Positions 1 through 6,125 of a stretch of DNA of 6,125 nt are shown in pieces. The position numbers were made by a program, and so were the translations under genes. Source of the DNA: Rikenellaceae bacterium (GTDB lineage Bacteria > Bacteroidota > Bacteroidia > Bacteroidales > UBA932); assembly GCA_900769905.1 (NCBI GenBank), contig CAAGIL010000177.1, positions 1-6,125 on the forward strand. The letters run 5' to 3'. Positions within the stretch are counted from its first letter, which is position 1; every line of letters starts with the position of its first letter. The notes beneath the pieces are model-generated. The model was not told where the DNA came from. It did no database searches and saw only the letters and a program-made list of their open reading frames with translations.

Positions 1-3000
1 CCTCTCAAAGCTCTGCGAGGCCGATGCAGTGGACGTGAAGCCGCTCGCGGATATGGGCGGATTCATTGAGATGCAGCCCGGGGACTATGCTGAGTTCTGC
101 AGGAAGTGGGGCCTGGCGATGAACACCGACGATCTCGCTGAAGTGGTGAACTACTTCCGCAGGGAAGGCCGCAATCCGAGCGAGACCGAGCTCAGGATAC
201 TCGACACCTACTGGAGCGACCACTGCCGCCACACCACCTTCACCACCGAACTCGAGTCCATCACCGTGGACGATTCCTTCATGCGCGAAGAAATCGAGTC
301 CGAGCTGGGCGAGTTCCACAATATGCGAAAGGAACTGGGACGTGAGGGCAAGAGCCTCTGTCTGATGGAATTGGCAACAATAGGTGCGCGCTACCTCAGG
401 AAGAAGGGACTGCTCGACGATATGGAGCAGAGCGAGGAGAACAACGCCTGCAGCATTTTCATAGACGTGGACGTGGACGGAGTGAAGGAGAAATGGCTGC
501 TCCAGTTCAAGAACGAGACCCACAACCATCCTACCGAGATCGAGCCGTTCGGCGGTGCCTCCACCTGTCTGGGCGGAGCAATTCGCGACCCTCTTTCCGG
601 CAGGTCATATGTATATCAGGCAATGCGCGTGACGGGCGCGGGCGACATATGCCGTGCGGTCAGCGAGACCCTGCCGGGCAAGCTCCCGCAGCGCGTCATC
701 AGCCGCAAGGCGGCGGCAGGCTATTCCAGCTACGGCAACCAGATAGGTCTGGCGACCACCCACGTGAGGGAGATCTTCCACGAGGGCTACACCGCCAAGC
801 GCCTTGAGGTGGGAGCCGTGGTGGGAGCCGTGAAGGCATCCGCGGTGCGCAGGGAAAGTCCGGCCCCGGGCGACGTGATCCTGCTGCTCGGCGGACGTAC
901 CGGAAGGGACGGAATCGGCGGCGCCACCGGCTCTTCCAAGGAGCACACCGAGGCCTCAATAGAGACCTGCGGCAGCGAGGTGCAGAAGGGCAACGCCCCT
1001 GAGGAGAGGAAGCTCCAGAGGCTTTTCCGCCGTCCGGAGGTGACCTCGCTCATCAAGAAATCCAATGACTTCGGTGCCGGCGGCGTGAGCGTAGCCATAG
1101 GCGAGCTGGCCCCGGGACTTGACATATACCTTGACCGCGTACCTGTGAAGTACAGCGGCCTCAATTCCACCGAACTTGCCATCAGCGAGTCCCAGGAAAG
1201 GATGGCCGTGGTGGTTGCGGCGGCCGACAGGGAGAAGTTCGAGCAGTACTGCCTCGCCGACAACGTGGAGGTGACTTATGTCGCCGATGTTACCGACAGG
1301 GGCAGGATGAGGATGTTCAACGGCGGGGTGGCAGTGGCTGACCTGAGCCGCGAGTTCATCGACAGCGCCGGTGCGAAGCACTATTCCAAAGCAGCAATTT
1401 CAGCAGTTGAGGACAAGGATCCTTTTGCCATAGAACTCAAGTCGGAAAGCCTCAGGGACAAGATGCTCGAGCTGATGGACCTGCCTAACGTGGCCTCTCA
1501 GAAGGGCCTCGTGGAGATGTTCGACTCCACCATAGGCCGCTCCACCGTGCTTATGCCTTACGGCGGAGCCCTGCAGACCACCGAGACCCAGGTTTCCGTG
1601 CAGAAACTCCCTGTGGACGGATATACCGACACAGCCAGCGTGATGGCCTTCGGCTACAATCCTTTCATATCTTCCTGGAGCCCTTATCACGGAGCGGCTT
1701 ATTCCGTGGTTGAGGCCTGCACCAAGGTGGTTGCCAGCGGAGCGGACTACTCCCGTATGCGCTTCTCCTACCAGGAATACTTCGAGAGGATGAGCTCCGA
1801 CCCCCACAGCTGGGGCAAGCCTCTCAGCGCCCTTCTCGGTGCCCTGAAGATGCAGAGGACCCTCGGTCTGCCTTCAATCGGAGGCAAGGACTCGATGAGC
1901 GGAACCTTCGAGCACATCAACGTGCCGCCTACCCTGATTGCCTTCGGCATCACCACAGTGGACGCTTCCGAGGTCATCTCCCCTGAATTCAAATGGGAGG
2001 GCAACCGTCTCTACCTCATACGCCATACCCCTCTCGACAACAGGATGCCTGACACGGAACAGCTCAAGCGCAACTGGGAGTACGTACATTCCCAGATTGC
2101 CGCCCGCAACATAGTGTCAGCCTGGTCAATAGGCTTCGGCGGAGTGGCCGAGGGCCTTGCCAAGATGAGCTTCGGCAACCTCTTCGGAGTGGACGTGAGA
2201 GTGGACGAAAGGGATCTCTTCTCCTACGGCTACGGCTCCCTGCTCGTGGAGTCCGAGGCTGAACTGGACTTCCCGGCAGCCGAGTATCTGGGCTGCGTCA
2301 CTGACGGGGAGGACGGTATGCTGCGCATCAACGGGGAGCGCATAAGCGTGGACGAGCTGCTGGAGGCCAATTCCCGCCGCTATTCCCGCATCTACCCTGA
2401 AAATTCATTGCCGGCAAAGCATAAGATATTCAATATCAAGGCCCAGGGCGAATATAAGAAGCTCCGCTGGCAGGGCGGAAGGATAGAGCATCCTCTCGTA
2501 TATCTGCCTGTTTTCCCGGGAACCAACTGCGACTACGACACGGCCAAGGCCTTCCGCAAGGCCGGCGCCGAGGTGCGTCCGGACGTGTTCTGCAACCTCC
2601 GGGAGGAGGACGTGAGACAGTCCATAGCCCGTATGGTGAAGAACATCTCCGAGTGTCAGATTCTGGCCCTTTCCGGAGGCTTCTCCGAGGGAGACGAACC
2701 GGACGGAAGCGGCAAGTTCATTGCTTCGGTGCTGAGCAACGCCGAGGTGTCTGCGGCAATTGACGGCCTCCTGCAGCGCGGCGGACTCATACTCGGAATC
2801 TGCAACGGCTTCCAGGCTCTCGTCAAGAGCGGACTTCTGCCTTACGGCAAGACCGGAACCCTTACCAGAGAGTCCCCGACCCTCTTCAGGAACGACATCA
2901 ACCGCCACATCTCCAAGATGGTGACCACCAGGGTGGCAAGTACCCGTTCCCCTTGGCTCGCCTCAATGAAGGAGGGCGACCTCCACACCATAGCGGTCAG

Positions 3001-3292
3001 CCACGGAGAAGGCAAGTTCGTTGTAAGCGACGAGCTCGCAAAGGAACTCTTCGAACGCGGTCAGGTGGCATTCCAGTATGTGGATCCGTTCAGCGGCAAT
3101 CCTACGATGGAGTCCCCTTACAACCCTAACGGCTCTTCCCACGCCATCGAGGGCATCCTGGACCCTAGCGGCCAGATTCTCGGCAAGATGGGCCACAGCG
3201 AACGTTACGAGCGCAACGTCTTCAAGAACATAGACGAGGAGCTGGAGCAGCCGCTCTTCGAGAACGCAGTCAACTACTTCCGCAGAAAATAA
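1..3292 (+). CDS. purL: Phosphoribosylformylglycinamidine (FGAM) synthase, single-chain large type, 5'-partial
   Basis: Converts FGAR, glutamine and ATP to FGAM, the fourth step of de novo purine synthesis, in the cytoplasm. The frame is open from base 2, so the GTG at 29 is an internal Val and not the start. About 1096 residues are visible. Relatives run to about 1240, so roughly 140-150 N-terminal residues (PurS-like domain) lie upstream. Domains in order: linker with SDHCRHTTF (215-241); first AIRS-like half with NETHNHPTEIEPFGG (from 512), SNDFGAGG (around 1060) and SESQER (1184-1201); second AIRS-like half with GYNPF (from 1652) and SIGGKDSMSG (1874-1903); C-terminal class I glutaminase from about 2498. 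The glutaminase triad appears intact: Cys at 2801-2803 in GICNGFQAL, and His 3194-3196 with Glu 3200-3202 in GHSER. Motif wording matches the clade II PurL found in streptococci and clostridia, from memory of those sequences. The stop lies 1 nt before purC. No frameshift is seen. Confidence 0.97.
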   Translation, partial: LSKLCEADAVDVKPLADMGGFIEMQPGDYAEFCRKWGLAMNTDDLAEVVNYFRREGRNPSETELRILDTYWSDHCRHTTFTTELESITVDDSFMREEIESELGEFHNMRKELGREGKSLCLMELATIGARYLRKKGLLDDMEQSEENNACSIFIDVDVDGVKEKWLLQFKNETHNHPTEIEPFGGASTCLGGAIRDPLSGRSYVYQAMRVTGAGDICRAVSETLPGKLPQRVISRKAAAGYSSYGNQIGLATTHVREIFHEGYTAKRLEVGAVVGAVKASAVRRESPAPGDVILLLGGRTGRDGIGGATGSSKEHTEASIETCGSEVQKGNAPEERKLQRLFRRPEVTSLIKKSNDFGAGGVSVAIGELAPGLDIYLDRVPVKYSGLNSTELAISESQERMAVVVAAADREKFEQYCLADNVEVTYVADVTDRGRMRMFNGGVAVADLSREFIDSAGAKHYSKAAISAVEDKDPFAIELKSESLRDKMLELMDLPNVASQKGLVEMFDSTIGRSTVLMPYGGALQTTETQVSVQKLPVDGYTDTASVMAFGYNPFISSWSPYHGAAYSVVEACTKVVASGADYSRMRFSYQEYFERMSSDPHSWGKPLSALLGALKMQRTLGLPSIGGKDSMSGTFEHINVPPTLIAFGITTVDASEVISPEFKWEGNRLYLIRHTPLDNRMPDTEQLKRNWEYVHSQIAARNIVSAWSIGFGGVAEGLAKMSFGNLFGVDVRVDERDLFSYGYGSLLVESEAELDFPAAEYLGCVTDGEDGMLRINGERISVDELLEANSRRYSRIYPENSLPAKHKIFNIKAQGEYKKLRWQGGRIEHPLVYLPVFPGTNCDYDTAKAFRKAGAEVRPDVFCNLREEDVRQSIARMVKNISECQILALSGGFSEGDEPDGSGKFIASVLSNAEVSAAIDGLLQRGGLILGICNGFQALVKSGLLPYGKTGTLTRESPTLFRNDINRHISKMVTTRVASTRSPWLASMKEGDLHTIAVSHGEGKFVVSDELAKELFERGQVAFQYVDPFSGNPTMESPYNPNGSSHAIEGILDPSGQILGKMGHSERYERNVFKNIDEELEQPLFENAVNYFRRK

Positions 3293-3293
3293 G

Positions 3294-4013
3294 ATGACAA
3301 AGAAGGAACTCATATTCGACGGCAACGAGAAGAGGGTGTACAACACCGACGACCCTGCGACCGTGGTCTTCCATTTCAAGGACGTGGCTACGGCATTCAA
3401 CAATGTCAAGACGGCTGTATTCCCGCGCAAGGGTATAGTCAACAACAAGATATCCGCCTATATTTTCGACTATCTCGGGAAGAACGGCATCTATACCCAT
3501 TACATTGCCACGCTCAACGACCGCGAGCAGCTCTGCCGCAAGAGCGAGAATATTCCGCTCGAGGTGGTGGTGCGCAACTACATCGCCGGCTCCCTGTCCG
3601 ACAGGCTCGGAATTGAGGAGGGCACCAAGCCTTCCACGGTCATCTATGACCTCAACTACAACAATTCCGATCTCGGCGACCCTCTCATCAACGACACCCA
3701 GGCCGTGGCTCTGGGCATAGTTGACTTCAACGACCTGCGCACCATCTACGACACTGCCCACAGGGTGAACACCCTCCTTCTGGACCTCTTCACCCCCATA
3801 GGCATCAAGCTCGTGGACTTCAAGCTCGAGTTCGGGCGCGACCAGCTGGGCCACATAATGCTCGTGGACGAAATAAGCCCGGACACCAGCCGTTTCTGGG
3901 ATGCCGCCACGGACAAGAGGCTCGACAAGGACCGTTTCCGCCACGACCTGGGCTACATCGTGGCATCGTATGAGGAAGTGCTCAACAGACTCCTTTCAAT
4001 TGATAAACAGTAA
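3294..4013 (+). CDS. purC: SAICAR synthetase (phosphoribosylaminoimidazole-succinocarboxamide synthase)
   Basis: Joins aspartate to CAIR using ATP to form SAICAR in the cytoplasm. At 239 aa it has the usual length of the short bacterial PurC type (E. coli 237). Family motifs: ATAFN (33-37), KGIVNNK (46-52), VVRNYIAGS (92-100, containing the phosphate-binding Arg94 and Ser100), RLGIEEG (104-110), LGDPLIND (127-134), VDFKLEFG (174-181), DEISPDTSR (192-200) and DKDRFR (211-216). The ATG follows the purL stop by 1 nt, and the protein begins exactly where relatives do, so the start is well supported. The leader has no Shine-Dalgarno sequence, so translation is probably coupled to purL. Oddity: the normally conserved N-terminal GKxK is GNEK (Asn11), and the usual YKND-type segment reads YNNS (Asn123). 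Both positions are Lys in E. coli PurC and lie in the nucleotide-binding region. The remaining motifs look functional, so I still call it an active PurC. Confidence 0.96.
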   Translation: MTKKELIFDGNEKRVYNTDDPATVVFHFKDVATAFNNVKTAVFPRKGIVNNKISAYIFDYLGKNGIYTHYIATLNDREQLCRKSENIPLEVVVRNYIAGSLSDRLGIEEGTKPSTVIYDLNYNNSDLGDPLINDTQAVALGIVDFNDLRTIYDTAHRVNTLLLDLFTPIGIKLVDFKLEFGRDQLGHIMLVDEISPDTSRFWDAATDKRLDKDRFRHDLGYIVASYEEVLNRLLSIDKQ

Positions 4014-4021
4014 ATTATAAT
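4014..4021 (+). promoter_or_regulatory. AT-only purC-purM spacer and purM translation-initiation leader
   Basis: The 8-nt gap between the purC stop and the purM ATG contains only A and T. It extends an AT-rich tail of purC that begins near 3996. There is no GGAGG-like sequence within 20 nt of the ATG. An unstructured A/T-rich leader without Shine-Dalgarno is the usual start context in Bacteroidota, so I read this as the purM ribosome-loading region. It contains a TATAAT hexamer directly abutting the ATG. This is too close to the start codon to serve as a -10 for purM from this start. Confidence 0.5.
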
Positions 4022-5053
4022 ATGGCAAAGACTTACGAAAACGCAGGTGTGAACCTGGAAGCCGGATACGAAGTTGTGCGTCGCATTAAGCAGCACGTCG
4101 CATCCACCGCAAGGAAGGGCACGATGGGCAATATCGGAGCCTTCGGAGGAATGTTTGACCTTTCAGTGCTCGGAATCAGGGAGCCGGTGCTGGTGAGCGG
4201 CACCGACGGCGTGGGCACCAAGCTCAAGATTGCCTTCGCAATGGACAAGCACGACACCGTGGGCATAGATGCCGTTGCGATGTGCGTGAATGACGTGCTG
4301 GCACAGGGTGCCGAGCCTCTCGTGTTCCTGGATTACGTGGCAGTGGGCCACAATATCCCCGAGCAGGTTGAGGCTATAGTTGCAGGTGTGGCGGAAGGCT
4401 GCCGCCAGGCAGGATGCGCCCTCGTGGGCGGTGAGACGGCCGAGATGCCGGGTATGTACGAAGGCGGGGAATACGATATCGCAGGTTACACCACCGGCGT
4501 GGTGGAGAAGTCCAGGCTCATCGACGGGAGCAAGGTCAAGGCGGGCGACGTGCTCGTGGGAATTGCTTCCACCGGCGTACATTCCAACGGCTTCAGCCTC
4601 GTGCGCAAGATTGTTGCCGACAGCGGCCACGACTACTTCGACGAGATTCCTGAGCTGGGCGGACGCAGGCTCGGCGACGTGCTCCTCACCCCGACCAGGA
4701 TTTATGTGAAGCAGGTGCTTGACGTGATCCGCAACTGCGACGTACACGGAGTGGCCCATATCACCGGCGGCGGCTTCGACGAGAACATCCCGCGCGTGCT
4801 GCACGAAGGCCAGGGCCTGGAGATACGCGAGGGCAGCTGGGAAATCCTGCCTGTGTTCAGGCTCCTCGAGAAGTGGGGCGGCGTGCCGCACAGGGAGATG
4901 TTCAACATCTTCAATATGGGCATAGGTATGGTTCTCGTGCTCGACGAATCCGAGGCACAGAAGGCTATAGAGATACTCAGCTCCCACGGCGAGAAGGCTT
5001 CCGTGATAGGAAAGGTGACTTCCGAGCCGGGCGTGAACATCGTAGCAGCGTAA
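4022..5053 (+). CDS. purM: AIR synthetase (phosphoribosylformylglycinamidine cyclo-ligase)
   Basis: Uses ATP to close the ring of FGAM, giving 5-aminoimidazole ribonucleotide (AIR). It is a cytoplasmic enzyme, normally a homodimer. At 343 aa it is full length for the classical family (about 345). Visible signatures: YENAGVNLEAGYE (5-17); the ATP-site loop SGTDGVGTKLKIA (59-71); DAVAMCVNDVLAQGAEPL (83-100); GGETAEMPGMY (136-146); STGVHSNGFSLVRK (183-196); PTRIYVK (224-230); HITGGGFDENIPR (246-258); FNIFNMGIGM (294-303). The ATG at 4022 gives the expected N-terminus, and no better upstream start exists. It receives the PurL product directly in the pathway, which fits its place in the operon. 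It lies in the same reading frame as the following purN, with a single TAA plus two codons between them. This is the classical PurM, not the longer divergent form I recall from Bacteroides. No key motif is missing. Confidence 0.97.
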   Translation: MAKTYENAGVNLEAGYEVVRRIKQHVASTARKGTMGNIGAFGGMFDLSVLGIREPVLVSGTDGVGTKLKIAFAMDKHDTVGIDAVAMCVNDVLAQGAEPLVFLDYVAVGHNIPEQVEAIVAGVAEGCRQAGCALVGGETAEMPGMYEGGEYDIAGYTTGVVEKSRLIDGSKVKAGDVLVGIASTGVHSNGFSLVRKIVADSGHDYFDEIPELGGRRLGDVLLTPTRIYVKQVLDVIRNCDVHGVAHITGGGFDENIPRVLHEGQGLEIREGSWEILPVFRLLEKWGGVPHREMFNIFNMGIGMVLVLDESEAQKAIEILSSHGEKASVIGKVTSEPGVNIVAA

Positions 5054-5059
5054 AGGCCC
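5054..5059 (+). promoter_or_regulatory. 6-nt purM-purN spacer with weak Shine-Dalgarno-like AAAGG
   Basis: Only AGGCCC separates the TAA of purM from the ATG of purN. The purM stop and spacer together contain AAAGG (5052-5056), 3 nt from the ATG. This is a poor and very close Shine-Dalgarno match, so re-initiation or coupling after purM termination is the likelier route. The spacer is two in-frame codons (Arg, Pro), so purM and purN share a frame. Unlike the purC, purM and purH leaders, this one is not AT-rich. Confidence 0.4.
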
Positions 5060-5635
5060 ATGACGAAGCTTGCAGTATTCGCCAGCGGCACGGGCAGCAA
5101 TTTCGAGGCAATAGCCGATGCCTGTGCGGACGGACGCCTGGATGCCCGGGTGGTGCTGATGGTTTGCGACAAACCCGGCGCGCCGGTGGTGGAGAAGGCT
5201 GCCGCGAGGGGAATACGGAGTTTCGTGTTCTCCCCGAAGGACTACGCCTGCAAGTCGGATTACGAAAAGGAAATCGTGGCCCTGCTCGACGGACTCGGCG
5301 TGCAGCTGGTCTGCCTCGCGGGCTATATGCGCATAGTGTCCGATACCCTGCTGAACGCGTATCGCGGACGCATCATCAACATACATCCTTCGCTGCTGCC
5401 GGCGTTCCGTGGCAGCCGGGCGGTGGAACAGGCCGTGGAGTACGGAGTCAAGGTGTTCGGCATCACCATACACTATGTCGACGAGGAGCTTGACGGAGGA
5501 AAAATCATAGCCCAGAGGGCTTTCGAATATGAGGGCTCCGACCCTGAAGAGGTCCACAGGCTGGGCCGGAAGGTGGAGCATCAACTTTATGTGGAAACAA
5601 TAGACAGGTTAATAAAATGGCAAAAAGAGCATTAG
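5060..5635 (+). CDS. purN: Glycinamide ribonucleotide (GAR) formyltransferase, 10-formyl-THF dependent
   Basis: Transfers the formyl group of 10-formyltetrahydrofolate to GAR, giving FGAR, the third step of the pathway, in the cytoplasm. It has 191 aa, close to the family's usual 190-215. The N-terminal phosphate-binding loop reads ASGTGSNFEAI (8-18). The folate and catalytic core reads CLAGYMRI (85-92), NIHPSLLPAFRG (107-118) and HYVDEELDGGKII (138-150). The catalytic trio of the E. coli enzyme (Asn106, His108, Asp144) is matched by Asn107, His109 and Asp145. The ATG 6 nt after the purM stop gives the normal family N-terminus; the in-frame purM TAA excludes a longer start. Its last 19 nt overlap the start of purH, and its C-terminal codons become A/T-rich there, probably to form the purH initiation site. 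It is a formate-independent enzyme, not the PurT type. Confidence 0.97.
   Translation: MTKLAVFASGTGSNFEAIADACADGRLDARVVLMVCDKPGAPVVEKAAARGIRSFVFSPKDYACKSDYEKEIVALLDGLGVQLVCLAGYMRIVSDTLLNAYRGRIINIHPSLLPAFRGSRAVEQAVEYGVKVFGITIHYVDEELDGGKIIAQRAFEYEGSDPEEVHRLGRKVEHQLYVETIDRLIKWQKEH
5617..5635 (+). other. purN-purH overlap, 19 nt, A-rich translational coupling site
   Basis: The purH ATG at 5617 lies inside the last codons of purN, which ends with TAG at 5633-5635; the two genes use different frames (frame 2 and frame 1). The sequence just before and within the overlap (5609-5626) is A/T-rich compared with the surrounding GC-rich coding DNA, and no good Shine-Dalgarno is present. An overlap of this kind is usually taken to couple translation of the two products, which is an inference here. 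Confidence 0.8.
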
Positions 5636-6125
5636 TCAGCGTCAGCGACAAGAGCGGTCTTGTCGATTTCGTGAAGGGCCTCATCGGCTTGGGATGGGAA
5701 ATCATCGCCACCGGAGGCACACGTAAACTTCTGGAAGACAGCGGAATGAAGACCATAGGCATAAGCGAGGTCACCGCTTTCCCTGAAATCCTCGACGGCA
5801 GGGTGAAGACCCTGCATCCGAAGGTGCACGGAGGCATACTTGCACGCCGCGAACTCCCCGAGCATATGGCCACCCTCGCAGAGCAGGGCATCGAAACAAT
5901 AGATCTCGTGTGCGTGAACCTTTATCCTTTCCGCCAGACCATAGCAAAGGAAGGCGTAAGTATGGCCGATGCCATTGAAAACATAGACATAGGCGGTCCT
6001 TCAATGGTGCGCAGTGCCGCAAAGAACTGGAAGGATGTCACCATAGTCTGCGATCCTGCCGACTATGACACTGTGCTTGAAGAACTCAGGGCAGGCGGCT
6101 GCACTTCCGACGACACCCGTCTGAA
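5617..6125 (+). CDS. purH: Bifunctional AICAR transformylase / IMP cyclohydrolase, 3'-partial (cyclohydrolase domain visible)
   Basis: Catalyses the last two steps to IMP: formylation of AICAR with 10-formyl-THF, then ring closure of FAICAR. The window shows 169 codons plus 2 nt; the family is usually about 510-530 aa, so about a third is visible. This part is the N-terminal IMP cyclohydrolase domain with the MGS-like fold. Motifs: SVSDKSG (8-14), ATGGT (31-35), FPEILDGRVKTLHPKVHGGIL (55-75), NLYPF (101-105), ENIDIGG (121-127) and RSAAKN (132-137). Lys64, Tyr103, Asp124 and Lys136 correspond to cyclohydrolase-site residues Lys66, Tyr104, Asp125 and Lys137 of vertebrate ATIC, by my own alignment. 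The transformylase domain, with its Lys-His pair, lies beyond the window. The ATG at 5617 gives the standard MxKRALVSVSDK start. It overlaps the end of purN by 19 nt, so the two are probably translated together. ATA makes up 8 of its 14 Ile codons. Confidence 0.96.
   Translation, partial: MAKRALVSVSDKSGLVDFVKGLIGLGWEIIATGGTRKLLEDSGMKTIGISEVTAFPEILDGRVKTLHPKVHGGILARRELPEHMATLAEQGIETIDLVCVNLYPFRQTIAKEGVSMADAIENIDIGGPSMVRSAAKNWKDVTIVCDPADYDTVLEELRAGGCTSDDTRL

Noticed and set aside
29..31. GTG as a possible start of purL
   Set aside because: The frame is open upstream to the window edge, and homologous protein continues before it. The codon is an internal Val, and PurL is simply truncated by the window.
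5..529. A 174-codon open frame on the - strand opposite purL
   Set aside because: It is in the same antisense register as the purL codons, with the same explanation, and has no recognisable family motif. The sense strand carries unmistakable PurL motifs.
493..807. Short + strand open frame in another frame inside purL, and similar short frames inside purC (3505-3720), purM (4380-4709) and purM/purN (4873-5493)
   Set aside because: All lie wholly within well-supported genes, are rich in Arg, Pro and Ala as expected of out-of-frame reading of GC-rich DNA, and show no motifs or start signals.
809..832. Perfect 12-bp tandem repeat (two copies of GTGGGAGCCGTG) in purL
   Set aside because: It encodes VGAVVGAV, which matches a conserved protein segment (GAVVGA) in PurL relatives. 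The DNA repeat follows from protein sequence plus codon bias, not from a mobile or regulatory repeat.
4016..4021. TATAAT hexamer just before purM, resembling a -10 promoter box
   Set aside because: It abuts the ATG, so any transcript would begin inside the coding sequence. Bacteroidota promoters also use a different -7 element. A chance match in an all-A/T initiation leader is more likely.
4163..5584. A 473-codon open frame on the - strand opposite purM and purN
   Set aside because: Its codons are in exact register with the purM/purN codons, so its stops can arise only from sense TTA, CTA or TCA codons, which these genes avoid. It crosses the gene junction because purM and purN share a frame. 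The translation is His-rich with no recognisable motifs. It is a shadow of the real genes.

Overview
This window is one dense stretch of a purine-biosynthesis operon. All five genes are on the + strand, and there is almost no non-coding DNA. The order is purL (5' end cut off by the window) - purC - purM - purN - purH (3' end cut off). The purL-purC, purC-purM and purM-purN gaps are 1, 8 and 6 nt, and purN and purH overlap by 19 nt. I see no promoter, terminator, RNA gene, mobile element, CRISPR array or unexplained gene, and no gene-free stretch longer than 8 nt. The operon promoter must lie upstream of the window.

The enzymes work together on the route from GAR to IMP. PurN formylates GAR to FGAR. 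PurL converts FGAR to FGAM using glutamine and ATP. PurM closes the imidazole ring to give AIR. PurC joins aspartate to CAIR to give SAICAR. PurH formylates AICAR and cyclises FAICAR to IMP. The genes for PRPP amidotransferase (purF), GAR synthetase (purD), AIR carboxylation (purE/purK) and adenylosuccinate lyase (purB) are not in the window.

Organism: the genes are GC-rich, yet ATA is the favoured Ile codon (8 of 14 Ile codons in the visible purH) and CCT is frequent for Pro. The gene starts have AT-rich leaders with no good Shine-Dalgarno sequence. Together these suggest an uncultured or gut-type Bacteroidota (Bacteroidales-like). This is inference. The protein types (clade II single-chain PurL, short 239-aa PurC, classical 343-aa PurM) resemble those of Firmicutes more than my recollection of Bacteroides, so the assignment is tentative.

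This is mainly an ordinary housekeeping operon, and I found no sign of an undescribed system. The two points most worth a second look are a PurC with Asn at two positions that are normally Lys in the ATP-phosphate region, and purM and purN lying in the same reading frame with one TAA between them, in the same AIRS-GART order as the fused eukaryotic GART enzyme.
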